Below are positions 1 to 8,929 of a DNA stretch of 30,528 nucleotides, one piece after another. The notes below the pieces were generated by a model. It saw only the letters and a program-made list of their open reading frames with translations. It was not told the DNA's origin and made no database searches. How positions within the stretch are numbered: position 1 is the stretch's first letter; every line of letters begins with the position of its first letter. The stretch comes from Bacteroides sp. CAG:443. Its GTDB lineage: Bacteria > Bacteroidota > Bacteroidia > Bacteroidales > Bacteroidaceae. Position numbers and translations under genes: made by a program. The DNA is taken from positions 1 to 30,528 of the forward strand of contig FR887823.1 of assembly GCA_000432735.1 (NCBI GenBank), in the 5' to 3' direction.

Positions 1-32
1 AGTTTTGTGTCTAACTTTTGGGGTGCACTTCA
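1..32. mobile_element. Probable terminal inverted repeat of an IS3-family (IS150-group) insertion sequence, cut by the window edge
   Basis: Read on the minus strand from position 32, the sequence begins TGAAGTGCACCCC and continues CCCCAAAAGTTAGACA. This is the form of IS3-family/IS150-group terminal repeats, which start with TG and carry the CCCCAAAAGTT(A/G)GACA core. The outer tip would be at position 32, so the element would extend leftwards out of the window. No transposase is visible, so the call rests on the repeat alone. The tip lies 32 bases from the stop codon of the TPR gene, which appears intact. The resemblance to IS3 ends is from memory. Confidence 0.55.
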
Positions 33-64
33 GCAAAGCGAAAGGACATGAGGGAGTTATTTTA

Positions 65-2245
65 TTATAACATGTCGGCAACTAAATAAATGTTCTCTTC
101 TAGAATGCCTTGTTCCAGCAGTGCAGCCTTGTCTGCAAGATAGAGCTTCATGAATTCATCGTGTGTTTTGCAAGTGCTTTCAACATGACGATAACATTCA
201 AGTGCCCGTTGGATGTTGTTTTGTGCCAGATAAACATGTCCGGCATTCAGCCAGTCGGACGATTGTGATTCGTCTGAGCGTAATAATTTGTCGAAGAAAC
301 GATTTGCATCATCGTATTTTCCAGTCATGAAATAGCACCATCCTATAGCTCGTTGAGCATTTGCTGGAGCTTTATCCAGATATTCCACTTTAAAAAAATA
401 GGTTAGCGCCTTGTCATACATGCGAAGATTAGCCAGACATTGTCCGATTTGCAAAAGTAAGTTCAGGTTCTCCGGTTGCATGGATTCAATTTTATATAAG
501 CACTCCAAAGCTTTCTGATATTGCTGTTGGCGTTTGTTGCACTGTGCCATTTGCTTTAATGTCCATACATGGTCCGGTTTCAGTAAATCTGCTTGCTCAT
601 AGGCCTGCAATGCCTTAGAATATGCTTTCATTTTCTGGTAACAGAATCCTGTCTTGCGCCAGAAATCGTCGTTCAAGTTGTCATATTGTAAGAGCTCATT
701 ATATATTTCGCATGCTTGTTCAAAATATTCTTTCGAAAACAGATACTCGGCTATGTGCTTCAGCGATTCTGGCGTATGTATCAGCGGTTTCAGAACTTCA
801 CATTTCCAAAGAGCAAGATCGTCGGTAAAGATGTCATGCATTTCGCTACGGTACATCCACAACTTGAAAAAGCGATACAAATCGTGTATATATTGACGGC
901 AGACATTTTCGGATTTTTTTTCAGCTTGTATATATTCAGCAAGTGGGTTTTGTCCTTCTCCAATCATTTCATTTTGCATATTAAACTCTGTAGCAAGTAA
1001 CTCCAGCTGGTCGGAAGGTATGTTTTGCAAGGTCAGACAGAAAGAATATTTGTCCGAATTGCAGAACATAGTCGAATCCATAAGTGTGCTGATAATAGAT
1101 TTCTCTCCGTCTATGTTTTTCCTTTTAAAGACTTGGGCAACATCTGGCTGCTGGCGATCGAACGGATAGAACCAGTGGGCTGCCTGACGGAAGAACGGGT
1201 ACGACTTCAGTTGCGAGAAGGCGCTCATGTAAGTATCGGCTCCTTCCGACTGTAGCGCTCCCAGTTCGTGCAGATATTCTTCCACTCGTTTGATTTCCTT
1301 TTCCCATTCTGGGTTTTTATCTTCCAAATCTTCCATGTCAAATATTTTTTGTCCAGGGTTCATCATTTCCGGCGAAATCTTCATATTGGGAATAATCTCT
1401 TCACGCATTTTCTTTTCAATTTTTTCAGTTTCATGCGAGAGCAGCAATATGATTTGAATTTTGTTCAATTCTTTGGCTATGGGAGTAGAATCGTTTAGAA
1501 GTGACAAAGCTTCTACTAACTCGGGATATAAATTCAATCGTTTTTCCTGATAATAAGCAGTCAGGGCAATGCCTGTCAAGGCACGTTGTGTCACGATGGC
1601 TTCACTATGAATCTGATAGGCCTTTAGAAGGAACTGAAACTTGCGGCTGTCGAATAGTTGTAGTAGGTTCAGCGTAATAGCACTTATCATTACGGCGATG
1701 TCGTTTGCAGGAACAAGCAGTGATTCCAATATAGCCGTAGCTCCATCCAGGTCTTCATCCGTCCAGTGTGTTGATAGCCATATCTTGTCGAACATTTCGG
1801 TTACGTCTTTTTCATGGCGGGCATAGATGTCGTTTATCGATTGGCTGCGCTGTGTTTCGTCCATGATTGAAATTTGTGCCATACCCAAATCTTCACTGAA
1901 TGCTTCAAGGCTGAGGCAATAATCGCGGAAACTTTTCGATTCGAATTGTTGCATAACGCGATATTTCCCTTGCTGGTATCCATTGCCGGAATGATGTTTG
2001 CGTATGAACTCTGCACTGTCGGCAAGTTCGTATGCTCTACGTATTAACTTGTGATACAACTTGTTTCTCTCTGGATCTTCCATACCTTGGGAAGCATATT
2101 GTAGCATGTAACTATACGTTGTTTGCAAATTCTCTATTTCTGATGACAATTTCCAGTTGTCGGCTTCGTGAGCCAAAGCTGCGAGTTGTACGAGTGCTTC
2201 TTTCACTCGTTTTTGGTCTAGGTATTCGATGACATCGTTGTACAT
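65..2245 (-). CDS. Tetratricopeptide repeat protein, large, no signal peptide
   Basis: This 726-residue protein begins MYNDVIEYLD and has no signal peptide or membrane segment, so it is probably cytoplasmic. The C-terminal part (about residues 500-690) contains consecutive TPR units with the usual W/G/Y/A/P spacing, for example FWRKTGFCYQKMKAYSKAL and the following 34-residue repeats. The N-terminal 500 residues are helical and rich in charged and aromatic residues, and I cannot assign them to a named family. TPRs usually mediate protein-protein contacts, and no enzymatic motif is visible. The gene is transcribed away from mfd, with a good Bacteroidetes -7 element upstream. The stop codon lies only 32 bases from the putative IS end, but the C terminus does not look truncated. 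Function unknown. Confidence 0.85.
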   Translation of the reverse strand: MYNDVIEYLDQKRVKEALVQLAALAHEADNWKLSSEIENLQTTYSYMLQYASQGMEDPERNKLYHKLIRRAYELADSAEFIRKHHSGNGYQQGKYRVMQQFESKSFRDYCLSLEAFSEDLGMAQISIMDETQRSQSINDIYARHEKDVTEMFDKIWLSTHWTDEDLDGATAILESLLVPANDIAVMISAITLNLLQLFDSRKFQFLLKAYQIHSEAIVTQRALTGIALTAYYQEKRLNLYPELVEALSLLNDSTPIAKELNKIQIILLLSHETEKIEKKMREEIIPNMKISPEMMNPGQKIFDMEDLEDKNPEWEKEIKRVEEYLHELGALQSEGADTYMSAFSQLKSYPFFRQAAHWFYPFDRQQPDVAQVFKRKNIDGEKSIISTLMDSTMFCNSDKYSFCLTLQNIPSDQLELLATEFNMQNEMIGEGQNPLAEYIQAEKKSENVCRQYIHDLYRFFKLWMYRSEMHDIFTDDLALWKCEVLKPLIHTPESLKHIAEYLFSKEYFEQACEIYNELLQYDNLNDDFWRKTGFCYQKMKAYSKALQAYEQADLLKPDHVWTLKQMAQCNKRQQQYQKALECLYKIESMQPENLNLLLQIGQCLANLRMYDKALTYFFKVEYLDKAPANAQRAIGWCYFMTGKYDDANRFFDKLLRSDESQSSDWLNAGHVYLAQNNIQRALECYRHVESTCKTHDEFMKLYLADKAALLEQGILEENIYLVADML

Positions 2246-2374
2246 AAAAGTGATTTATCTGATTAGGTAACTGCAAATGTAGCAATTATTTTATAAATTT
2301 GCATGGTTTACCAAAAGTTACCTTTTTGTCTTGTGTGACAAGGAGAACAACTAACTTTACTATAGACGAAAACA
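2246..2374. promoter_or_regulatory. Divergent promoter region between the TPR gene and mfd
   Basis: On the minus strand, 2281-2274 reads TACATTTG, an exact match to the Bacteroidetes -7 consensus TAnnTTTG, and would give the TPR gene a short leader. On the plus strand, TAACTTTA at 2352-2359 differs from the consensus only in the last base. It has a TTG at 2331-2333 spaced 18 bases upstream as a plausible -33 element. These are pattern matches only. Confidence 0.5.
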
Positions 2375-5300
2375 ATGGAAATAACTGAACTTCAATCGCG
2401 TTATACTCGTCATCCTGCCGTGGAGGGGCTGGCGAAAACTTTGCAAAACAATGATATCCGCACTGTATTTTTGGAGGGAATGCATGCTTCGTGTGCCTCT
2501 CTGTTTGCCTCTTGCTTTATCAAGGCAGTACCGGGTGTGTATCTTTTCATTTTGAACGATCAGGAGGAGGCCGGATATTTCTATCACGATATGGTGCAGG
2601 TGAATGGAGATGAGCAGATTTTGTTCTTTCCTTCTTCTTATCGGCGTGCCATTAAATACGGACAGAAAGATGCTGCCAACGAGATACTTCGTACCGAAGT
2701 GCTGAGCCGCTTGGAAAAGAATGATCCGGTGGCTGTGGTGACTTATCCTGATGCACTGGCCGAAAAGGTCGTTTCTCAAAAAGTATTGAGTGATAAAACT
2801 CTGAAACTGAATGTCGGACAGCATATTGATACCGAGAAAATAACCAAGGCGCTATCCGATTATGGCTTTGAGCATGTAGACTATGTATACGAACCGGGGC
2901 AGTTTGCTACGCGTGGAAGCATAATTGATGTTTATTCTTTTGCTTCCGAATATCCTTACCGAATAGACTTTTTCGGGGATGAAATAGATAGTATCCGGAC
3001 ATTTGAAGTAGAAAGCCAGCTGTCGCGTGAGAAAAAAGATTCAGTCAGCATTGTTCCGGAACTGGCACAGGCCGTGGATGGGGATATCAGTTTGCTGAGT
3101 TTTATTCCGCGTGAAACGGTTTTGTGGGTGAAAGATTTGTCGTGGGTGCGTGAACGCATTCAGATAGTACACGATGAAGTTTTTTCGCCACAGGCACTGA
3201 CCGCTTACGAAGGCGAACAGACTGATTTGATGAATCTGGAACGCAAGCTGATAGACGGAGCAGAATTTACGACAGAATCACTGGATTTCCGGCGGATTGA
3301 TTTCGGACATAAGGCAGTCGGGACACCTCAGGCCACACTGAAGTTTGATACGTCTATTCAGCCTATTTTTCATAAGAATTTTGATTTGGTGGCAAGTACC
3401 TTGACGGATTACTTGCAGCGGGGATATACTTTATACATTTGTTCTGACAGTGTAAAACAGACCGACCGTCTGGTTGATATTTTCCGTGAACGAGGCGATA
3501 AAATAGAGTTTACAGCTGTAGACCGTACCTTGCACGAAGGATTCATCGACCATACGTTGCATTGCTGTATTTTTACCGATCATCAGATATTCGACCGTTT
3601 CCATAAATACAACTTGCGCAGTGACAAGGCCAGAAGCGGAAAAGTTGCGCTTTCGTTGAAGGAGTTGAATATGTTTGAGCCGGGCGACTATGTGGTACAT
3701 ATCGACCACGGTATCGGAAAGTTTGCCGGACTGGTACGTATTCCGAATGGAAATACGACGCAGGAAGTCATCAAGCTGGTTTATCAGAATGACGATGTGG
3801 TATTTGTTTCCATTCATTCTCTGCATAAGATTTCCAAATACAAAGGTAAGGAAGGTGAACAGCCTCGTATCAGTAAGTTGGGTACGGGGGCATGGGAGAA
3901 AATCAAGGAGCGTACAAAGACCAAGATTAAGGATATTGCCCGCGACCTGATAAAACTTTATTCGCAGCGTAAGCAGGAAAAAGGATTCAAGTATAGTCCC
4001 GACAGCTTTTTGCAGCATGAGCTGGAAGCAAGTTTCATTTATGAAGATACTCCCGACCAGCTGAAAGCCACTCAGGAGGTAAAAGCGGATATGGAAAGTG
4101 ACCGCCCGATGGATCGTCTGGTATGTGGTGATGTAGGCTTTGGTAAAACGGAGGTTGCCATACGTGCAGCTTTCAAGGCTGTAGCCGACAATAAGCAGGT
4201 CGCAGTGCTTGTGCCTACTACGGTACTGGCTTATCAGCATTATCAGACCTTCAGCAAACGTCTGGAAGGAATGCCTTGCAAAGTGGAATATCTGAGTCGT
4301 GCCCGTACGGCGAAAGATACGTCCCGCATCCTGAAGGAACTGGAAGCAGGTACGATCAATATCTTGATAGGTACACATAAGATTATCGGCAAGAACGTGA
4401 AGTTTCACGATCTGGGCTTGCTGATTGTGGATGAGGAGCAGAAGTTCGGAGTGAGTGTGAAAGAAAAACTGCGTCAGATTAAGGTGAATGTAGATACCCT
4501 TACCATGACGGCTACACCGATTCCGCGAACACTTCAGTTCTCGTTGATGGGAGCCCGCGACTTGTCGGTTATCCAGACTCCGCCGCCCAACCGTTATCCG
4601 ATTCAGACCGAGGTGCATACGTTTAACGAAGAAATCATTACCGAAGCGATTAACTTTGAAATGAGCCGTAACGGTCAGGTGTTCTTTGTGAATAATCGCA
4701 TACAGAACTTGGCAGAACTGAAAGCAATGATCGTGCGTAACATTCCGGATTGCCGTGTTTGTATCGGTCATGGACAGATGCAGCCCGAAGAGCTGGAAAA
4801 GATTATCTTCGGTTTTGTGAATTATGATTACGATGTGCTGCTTGCCACTACCATTATTGAGAGTGGAATTGATATCCCGAATGCCAATACGATTATTATC
4901 AATCAGGCACAGAACTTTGGACTGAGTGACTTGCATCAGATGCGTGGACGTGTGGGACGAAGCAACAAGAAGGCTTTCTGTTATTTGCTGGCTCCTCCTT
5001 TGTCGTCTTTGACTCCCGAAGCCAAGCGCCGTCTTCAGGCTATCGAAAATTTCAGCGATCTGGGAAGTGGTATACATATTGCCATGCAGGACCTGGATAT
5101 TCGTGGTGCCGGTAATATGCTGGGAGCTGAACAGAGTGGCTTTATAGCCGACCTGGGTTATGAAACTTATCAGAAGATTCTGTCGGAAGCTGTGACGGAA
5201 CTGAAGAATGATGAGTTTGCCGACCTTTATGCCGATGAGATTAAGGCTGGAGAGGAGAAGATCAGCGGCGAAGATTTCGTTGACGAATGTACCGTGGAAA

Positions 5301-5740
5301 GTGATCTGGAATTGTTGTTCCCCAACGAATATATTCCGAGCAGCAGTGAACGAATGTTGCTTTATCGTGAACTGGATAAATTGGAACTCGACCGGGATGT
5401 GGAGGCCTTCAAGGCACGTCTGGTAGACCGCTTTGGCAAGATTCCGCCTGAAGGTGAAGAACTGATCCGTATTGTACCTCTCCGTCGTCTGGCAAAGCGC
5501 CTTGGTGTAGAAAAGGCTGTGCTGAAGGGTGGTAAGATGATTCTTTATTTTGTAAGCAATCCGGATAGCCCGTATTATCAGAGTGCTGCTTTTGGTAAGA
5601 TTATCGATTACATGGCAAAGTATCCGCGGGTATGCAACTTGCGTGAACAGAACGGGCGTCGCAGCATGATTGTAAAAGATATTACTGATGTAGAATCGGC
5701 TGTCCGTATTTTGCAGGAAATTGTGAGCCTGGGTTCGTAA
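2375..5740 (+). CDS. mfd: Transcription-repair coupling factor Mfd
   Basis: Mfd is an ATP-dependent translocase that removes stalled RNA polymerase and recruits UvrA for nucleotide-excision repair. The 1121-residue length is normal. The N-terminal third is the UvrB-like module. The CarD-like RNA-polymerase interaction domain begins near residue 433 (FEPGDYVVHIDHGIGKF). Walker A is GDVGFGKT at about 585-592, and the DEEQ box is at 686-689. The TATPIPRTL motif follows, then the helicase C domain with QMRGRVGR, and the TRCF C-terminal domain. The ATG at 2375 follows a -7-like element and is the first sensible start. It is probably monocistronic or loosely linked with the downstream ABC-F gene, because a weak hairpin separates them. 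A long open antisense frame inside this gene is a shadow. Confidence 0.98.
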   Translation: MEITELQSRYTRHPAVEGLAKTLQNNDIRTVFLEGMHASCASLFASCFIKAVPGVYLFILNDQEEAGYFYHDMVQVNGDEQILFFPSSYRRAIKYGQKDAANEILRTEVLSRLEKNDPVAVVTYPDALAEKVVSQKVLSDKTLKLNVGQHIDTEKITKALSDYGFEHVDYVYEPGQFATRGSIIDVYSFASEYPYRIDFFGDEIDSIRTFEVESQLSREKKDSVSIVPELAQAVDGDISLLSFIPRETVLWVKDLSWVRERIQIVHDEVFSPQALTAYEGEQTDLMNLERKLIDGAEFTTESLDFRRIDFGHKAVGTPQATLKFDTSIQPIFHKNFDLVASTLTDYLQRGYTLYICSDSVKQTDRLVDIFRERGDKIEFTAVDRTLHEGFIDHTLHCCIFTDHQIFDRFHKYNLRSDKARSGKVALSLKELNMFEPGDYVVHIDHGIGKFAGLVRIPNGNTTQEVIKLVYQNDDVVFVSIHSLHKISKYKGKEGEQPRISKLGTGAWEKIKERTKTKIKDIARDLIKLYSQRKQEKGFKYSPDSFLQHELEASFIYEDTPDQLKATQEVKADMESDRPMDRLVCGDVGFGKTEVAIRAAFKAVADNKQVAVLVPTTVLAYQHYQTFSKRLEGMPCKVEYLSRARTAKDTSRILKELEAGTINILIGTHKIIGKNVKFHDLGLLIVDEEQKFGVSVKEKLRQIKVNVDTLTMTATPIPRTLQFSLMGARDLSVIQTPPPNRYPIQTEVHTFNEEIITEAINFEMSRNGQVFFVNNRIQNLAELKAMIVRNIPDCRVCIGHGQMQPEELEKIIFGFVNYDYDVLLATTIIESGIDIPNANTIIINQAQNFGLSDLHQMRGRVGRSNKKAFCYLLAPPLSSLTPEAKRRLQAIENFSDLGSGIHIAMQDLDIRGAGNMLGAEQSGFIADLGYETYQKILSEAVTELKNDEFADLYADEIKAGEEKISGEDFVDECTVESDLELLFPNEYIPSSSERMLLYRELDKLELDRDVEAFKARLVDRFGKIPPEGEELIRIVPLRRLAKRLGVEKAVLKGGKMILYFVSNPDSPYYQSAAFGKIIDYMAKYPRVCNLREQNGRRSMIVKDITDVESAVRILQEIVSLGS

Positions 5741-5796
5741 TAGGGAGTGATCCTTGCAGGAATTTATTGGCTTGGATGGAAGGTATAATATGAGAA

Positions 5797-5848
5797 GCAG
5801 ACAGCCGATGAGAATAAAAACGGGCGGGAGGACTTGTCTGCCTCTTTT
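5797..5848 (+). terminator. Weak candidate terminator after mfd
   Basis: GCAGACA (5797-5803) can pair with TGTCTGC (5835-5841). The stem can extend through GAG/CTC across a two-base bulge, and four T residues follow at 5845-5848. The loop is long (31 bases), so this is a weak call. The rest of the 149-base gap between mfd and the ABC-F gene holds no convincing gene, and I see no clear -7 element in it. Confidence 0.3.
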
Positions 5849-5889
5849 GAATTAAATGATGTAATTTATATACTAAGACGTAAAATTTT

Positions 5890-7530
5890 ATGATTTCAGT
5901 AGATGGACTTACCGTTGAGTTTGGCGGAACCACCTTATTTAGTGACATTAGTTTTCAGATTAATGAAAGAGACCGTATTGCCCTGATGGGAAAGAATGGG
6001 GCTGGAAAATCGACTTTGTTGAAAATATTGGCAGGAGTACGCCAGCCAACACGTGGAAAAGTAACAGCGCCCAAAGACTGTGTGGTTGCTTATTTGCCTC
6101 AGCATCTGATGACAGAAGACGGACGTACGGTATTCGAGGAAGCATCGCAGGCTTTTGCTCACCTTCGCGAAATGGAAGAAGAGATAGAACGCATGAATAA
6201 CGAACTGGCTACCCGTACCGATTATGAGAGCGATTCGTACATGGAACTGATAGAGAAAGTTGCAGCGATGAGCGAGAAGTTTTACGCCATCGATATGACT
6301 CATTTTGAGGAAGACGTGGAGAAAGCTTTGCTCGGTCTCGGTTTTACGCGTGAAGACTTCAACCGTCCTACCAGCGATTTCAGCGGAGGATGGCGCATGC
6401 GTATTGAACTGGCCAAGTTGCTGTTGCAGAATCCGGATGTGTTGTTGCTGGACGAGCCTACCAATCATCTGGACATTGAGTCTATCGGCTGGCTGGAAGA
6501 GTTTCTGATTAATAGTGCCAAGGCGGTGGTGGTTATCAGTCACGACCGTAAGTTTGTCGACAATATTACAACACGTACCATTGAAGTGACGATGGGACGT
6601 ATCTACGATTATAAGGTAAACTATTCACAGTATCTTGTGCTGCGTAAGGAACGTCGCGAACAACAGATGAAGCAATACGAAGAGCAGCAGAAGATGATTC
6701 AGGAAACGAAAGATTTCATCGAACGTTTCAAAGGAACATACAGTAAGACGCTTCAGGTACAAAGCCGTGTGAAGATGCTGGAGAAGCTGGAACTGATTGA
6801 AGTGGATGAAGAAGATACTTCGGCGCTTCGCCTTAAATTTCCGCCTTCTCCCCGAAGCGGCAGTTATCCGGTCATTATGGAAGGAGTAGGTAAGACGTAT
6901 GGTGACCACGTTGTCTTCCGGAATGCGAATCTCACGATTGAACGTGGTGATAAAGTGGCTTTCGTCGGGAAAAACGGAGAAGGTAAGTCTACGTTGGTAA
7001 AATGTATCATGGGAGAGATCGAACATGAAGGTACACTGACCTTAGGTCACAACGTACAGATTGGTTACTTTGCGCAGAATCAGGCTTCTTTGCTGGATGA
7101 GAATCTGACCGTCTTTCAGACTATCGATGATGTGGCGAAAGGAGAAATCCGAAACAAGATACGCGATCTGCTTGGAGCCTTTATGTTTGGCGGACCGGAG
7201 GAATCGATGAAGAAAGTAAAAGTGCTTTCCGGAGGAGAACGTACTCGTCTGGCAATGATCAAGTTGTTGCTTGAACCCGTGAATCTGTTGATTCTGGATG
7301 AGCCTACCAATCATCTTGACATGAAGACAAAAGATATTCTGAAACAGGCATTGATGGATTTCGACGGAACATTGATTGTGGTATCTCACGATCGTGACTT
7401 CCTTGACGGCCTGGTTACCAAGGTGTATGAATTCGGTAATCAGCGCGTGAAAGAACATCTGTGTGGTATCTATGAGTTCCTTGAAGCTAAGAAAATGGAG
7501 AATTTGCAGGAACTGGAGAAGAAACGCTAA
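5890..7530 (+). CDS. ABC-F family ATPase (duplicated ABC domains, no membrane segments)
   Basis: ABC-F proteins bind the ribosome and act in translation quality control or antibiotic protection; they are not transporters. The 546-residue protein has two complete ABC cassettes. Cassette 1 has Walker A GKNGAGKST near residues 34-42, signature FSGGW near 164 and Walker B LLLDEPTNHLD near 187. Cassette 2 has GKNGEGKST near 360, LSGGE near 446 and LILDEPTNHLD near 467. A charged coiled-coil linker (about 245-310, rich in E, K, R and Q) joins them. No transmembrane helix is present. It resembles housekeeping Uup/YdiF-type members more than known resistance ABC-Fs, but the subtype cannot be fixed by eye. 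The gene ends at a strong bidirectional hairpin. Confidence 0.93.
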   Translation: MISVDGLTVEFGGTTLFSDISFQINERDRIALMGKNGAGKSTLLKILAGVRQPTRGKVTAPKDCVVAYLPQHLMTEDGRTVFEEASQAFAHLREMEEEIERMNNELATRTDYESDSYMELIEKVAAMSEKFYAIDMTHFEEDVEKALLGLGFTREDFNRPTSDFSGGWRMRIELAKLLLQNPDVLLLDEPTNHLDIESIGWLEEFLINSAKAVVVISHDRKFVDNITTRTIEVTMGRIYDYKVNYSQYLVLRKERREQQMKQYEEQQKMIQETKDFIERFKGTYSKTLQVQSRVKMLEKLELIEVDEEDTSALRLKFPPSPRSGSYPVIMEGVGKTYGDHVVFRNANLTIERGDKVAFVGKNGEGKSTLVKCIMGEIEHEGTLTLGHNVQIGYFAQNQASLLDENLTVFQTIDDVAKGEIRNKIRDLLGAFMFGGPEESMKKVKVLSGGERTRLAMIKLLLEPVNLLILDEPTNHLDMKTKDILKQALMDFDGTLIVVSHDRDFLDGLVTKVYEFGNQRVKEHLCGIYEFLEAKKMENLQELEKKR

Positions 7531-7566
7531 AGGAGCTTTGTCCGTAAAGGATACATTCGTTCCTAT

Positions 7567-7624
7567 AAATATGAAAAAACATCACCGGAAATTTTATAGT
7601 TTCCGGTGATGTTTTTTCATATTT
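7567..7624. terminator. Bidirectional rho-independent terminator
   Basis: A perfect 25-bp inverted repeat (7567-7591 with 7600-7624) surrounds an 8-base loop. The centre is GC-rich (CACCGG/CCGGTG), with A6 on the left side and T6 on the right, so it works as a terminator on both strands. It sits between the convergent ABC-F gene and the AmpG-like permease gene. Confidence 0.92.
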
Positions 7625-7648
7625 GTCGGCGGGATTTTTGAGAACCGT

Positions 7649-8920
7649 TTACTCGACCTGCTTTTTCCCGAATTCAGGATCTATTTTCAGTAGGGCAGTT
7701 ACGCCGAAAGTTGCGGCACAGCATACCATGATCCAAAGGAAGAAGTGCTGATATCCCAGAAGCTCCTGCATCCATCCGGCTATCATGCCGGGAAGCATCA
7801 TGCCCAGTGCCATAAATGCTGTACAGATGGCGTAATGTGCCGTACTGTGACTTCCCCGGGAAAAATAAATGAGATACAGCATGTATGCCGTGAACCCAAA
7901 TCCATAGCCAAACTGTTCGATAAAAATGCAGACATTGATCCACAGCAGGTTTGTTTCCGGAAAATAGCTTAGAAAAACATAAACCAGATCGGGAAGTGAT
8001 ATTGCCCATACCATGTACCACAACCATTGCTTCAATCCATGTCGTGCCACTGCCATTCCTCCTAAGATGCCTCCTAGCGTAAGTCCGATGATTCCGACTG
8101 TACCTTGAGTAAATCCAATCTGTTCGGTTGTCATGCCCAGACCACCCTCCGAAGTCGGATCAAGCAGAAAAGGAATGCTCATCTTTGCCAGTTGGGCTTC
8201 CGGTAAGCGATAAAGCAACATAAAAAGAATGGCAATACCAGCTTGCTCTTTCCGGAAAAACGAACGGAATGTCAATACAAATTCTTTAAGTAACCCAGAA
8301 GCAGATGTTTCGACAGCGGCTTTATCATTTGCAGGACGTGGCAGGATGAAGCTGTGGTAAATCCATAGCGCAAGGAATATGCCTGCCACTACAAGAAAAG
8401 TGATACTCCATGCATACGGAATGCTTGCAGTGCTTCTCTCCAGGTATCCGGCGAGCATCACCAGCAGACCTTGTCCGGCGATGGTTGCTATTCGGTAAAA
8501 GGTACTTCGGATGCCGACGAATAGGGCCTGTTCGTGAGTATTCAGTCCCAGCATATAGAATCCGTCGGCTGCAATGTCGTGGGTTGCAGAACTGAATGCC
8601 ATAAGCCAGAAGATGGCAAGCGTTGCCTGAAAGAAATGTTCGGTAGGAATAGTGAAAGCAATTCCCGCCAGTCCGGCTCCGATAAACAGTTGCATCAGTG
8701 TAATCCACCAGCGTTTGGTACGGAGCAAATCGACAAACGGACTCCATAAGGGTTTGATAACCCATGGCAGATTCAGCCAGCTTGTATAGAGAGCGATTTC
8801 TGTATTTGAAATACCCATGCGCTTATACATGACAAGCGACAGGGTCATGACTGCTATGTAAGGTAATCCTTCGGCGAAATAAAGCGTCGGGACCCACGAC
8901 CAGGGAGATTGCTTTTTCAT
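7649..8920 (-). CDS. AmpG-like MFS permease (muropeptide/amino-sugar uptake candidate)
   Basis: This is a 423-residue inner-membrane protein with about 12 hydrophobic segments. The N terminus (LYFAEGLPYIAVMTLSLVMYK) and the segments WVIKPLWSPFVDLLRTKRWW and FSSATHDIAADGFYML follow the AmpG pattern (GLP..., K.LW.P..D, ATQDI..DA). AmpG imports GlcNAc-anhMurNAc peptides. Bacteroidetes relatives such as Tannerella MurT are tied to MurNAc use. The gene is last in a three-gene minus-strand operon, 9 bases after the SpoIID gene, which supports a role in peptidoglycan-fragment salvage. The exact substrate is inferred. Confidence 0.8.
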   Translation of the reverse strand: MKKQSPWSWVPTLYFAEGLPYIAVMTLSLVMYKRMGISNTEIALYTSWLNLPWVIKPLWSPFVDLLRTKRWWITLMQLFIGAGLAGIAFTIPTEHFFQATLAIFWLMAFSSATHDIAADGFYMLGLNTHEQALFVGIRSTFYRIATIAGQGLLVMLAGYLERSTASIPYAWSITFLVVAGIFLALWIYHSFILPRPANDKAAVETSASGLLKEFVLTFRSFFRKEQAGIAILFMLLYRLPEAQLAKMSIPFLLDPTSEGGLGMTTEQIGFTQGTVGIIGLTLGGILGGMAVARHGLKQWLWYMVWAISLPDLVYVFLSYFPETNLLWINVCIFIEQFGYGFGFTAYMLYLIYFSRGSHSTAHYAICTAFMALGMMLPGMIAGWMQELLGYQHFFLWIMVCCAATFGVTALLKIDPEFGKKQVE

Positions 8921-8929
8921 GTTAGTGTT

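Noticed and set aside
3431..5077. Long open frame (548 codons) on the minus strand inside mfd
   Set aside because: It is fully antisense to a clear, full-length Mfd. Its product is low-complexity and shows no domain, so it is a shadow of the codon pattern.
5741..5889. Small open frame (about 21 codons, starting ATGAGAAGC) between mfd and the ABC-F gene
   Set aside because: It is short, has no ribosome-binding site and overlaps the candidate hairpin. Nothing supports translation.
5890..7530. ABC-F gene as an antibiotic-resistance determinant
   Set aside because: The sequence alone does not show a resistance-type extended linker. The chromosomal setting beside mfd fits a housekeeping member.
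7567..7624. Large inverted repeat considered as an IS terminus or attachment site
   Set aside because: The compact hairpin with 8-base loop and flanking A/T runs between convergent genes is a textbook bidirectional terminator.
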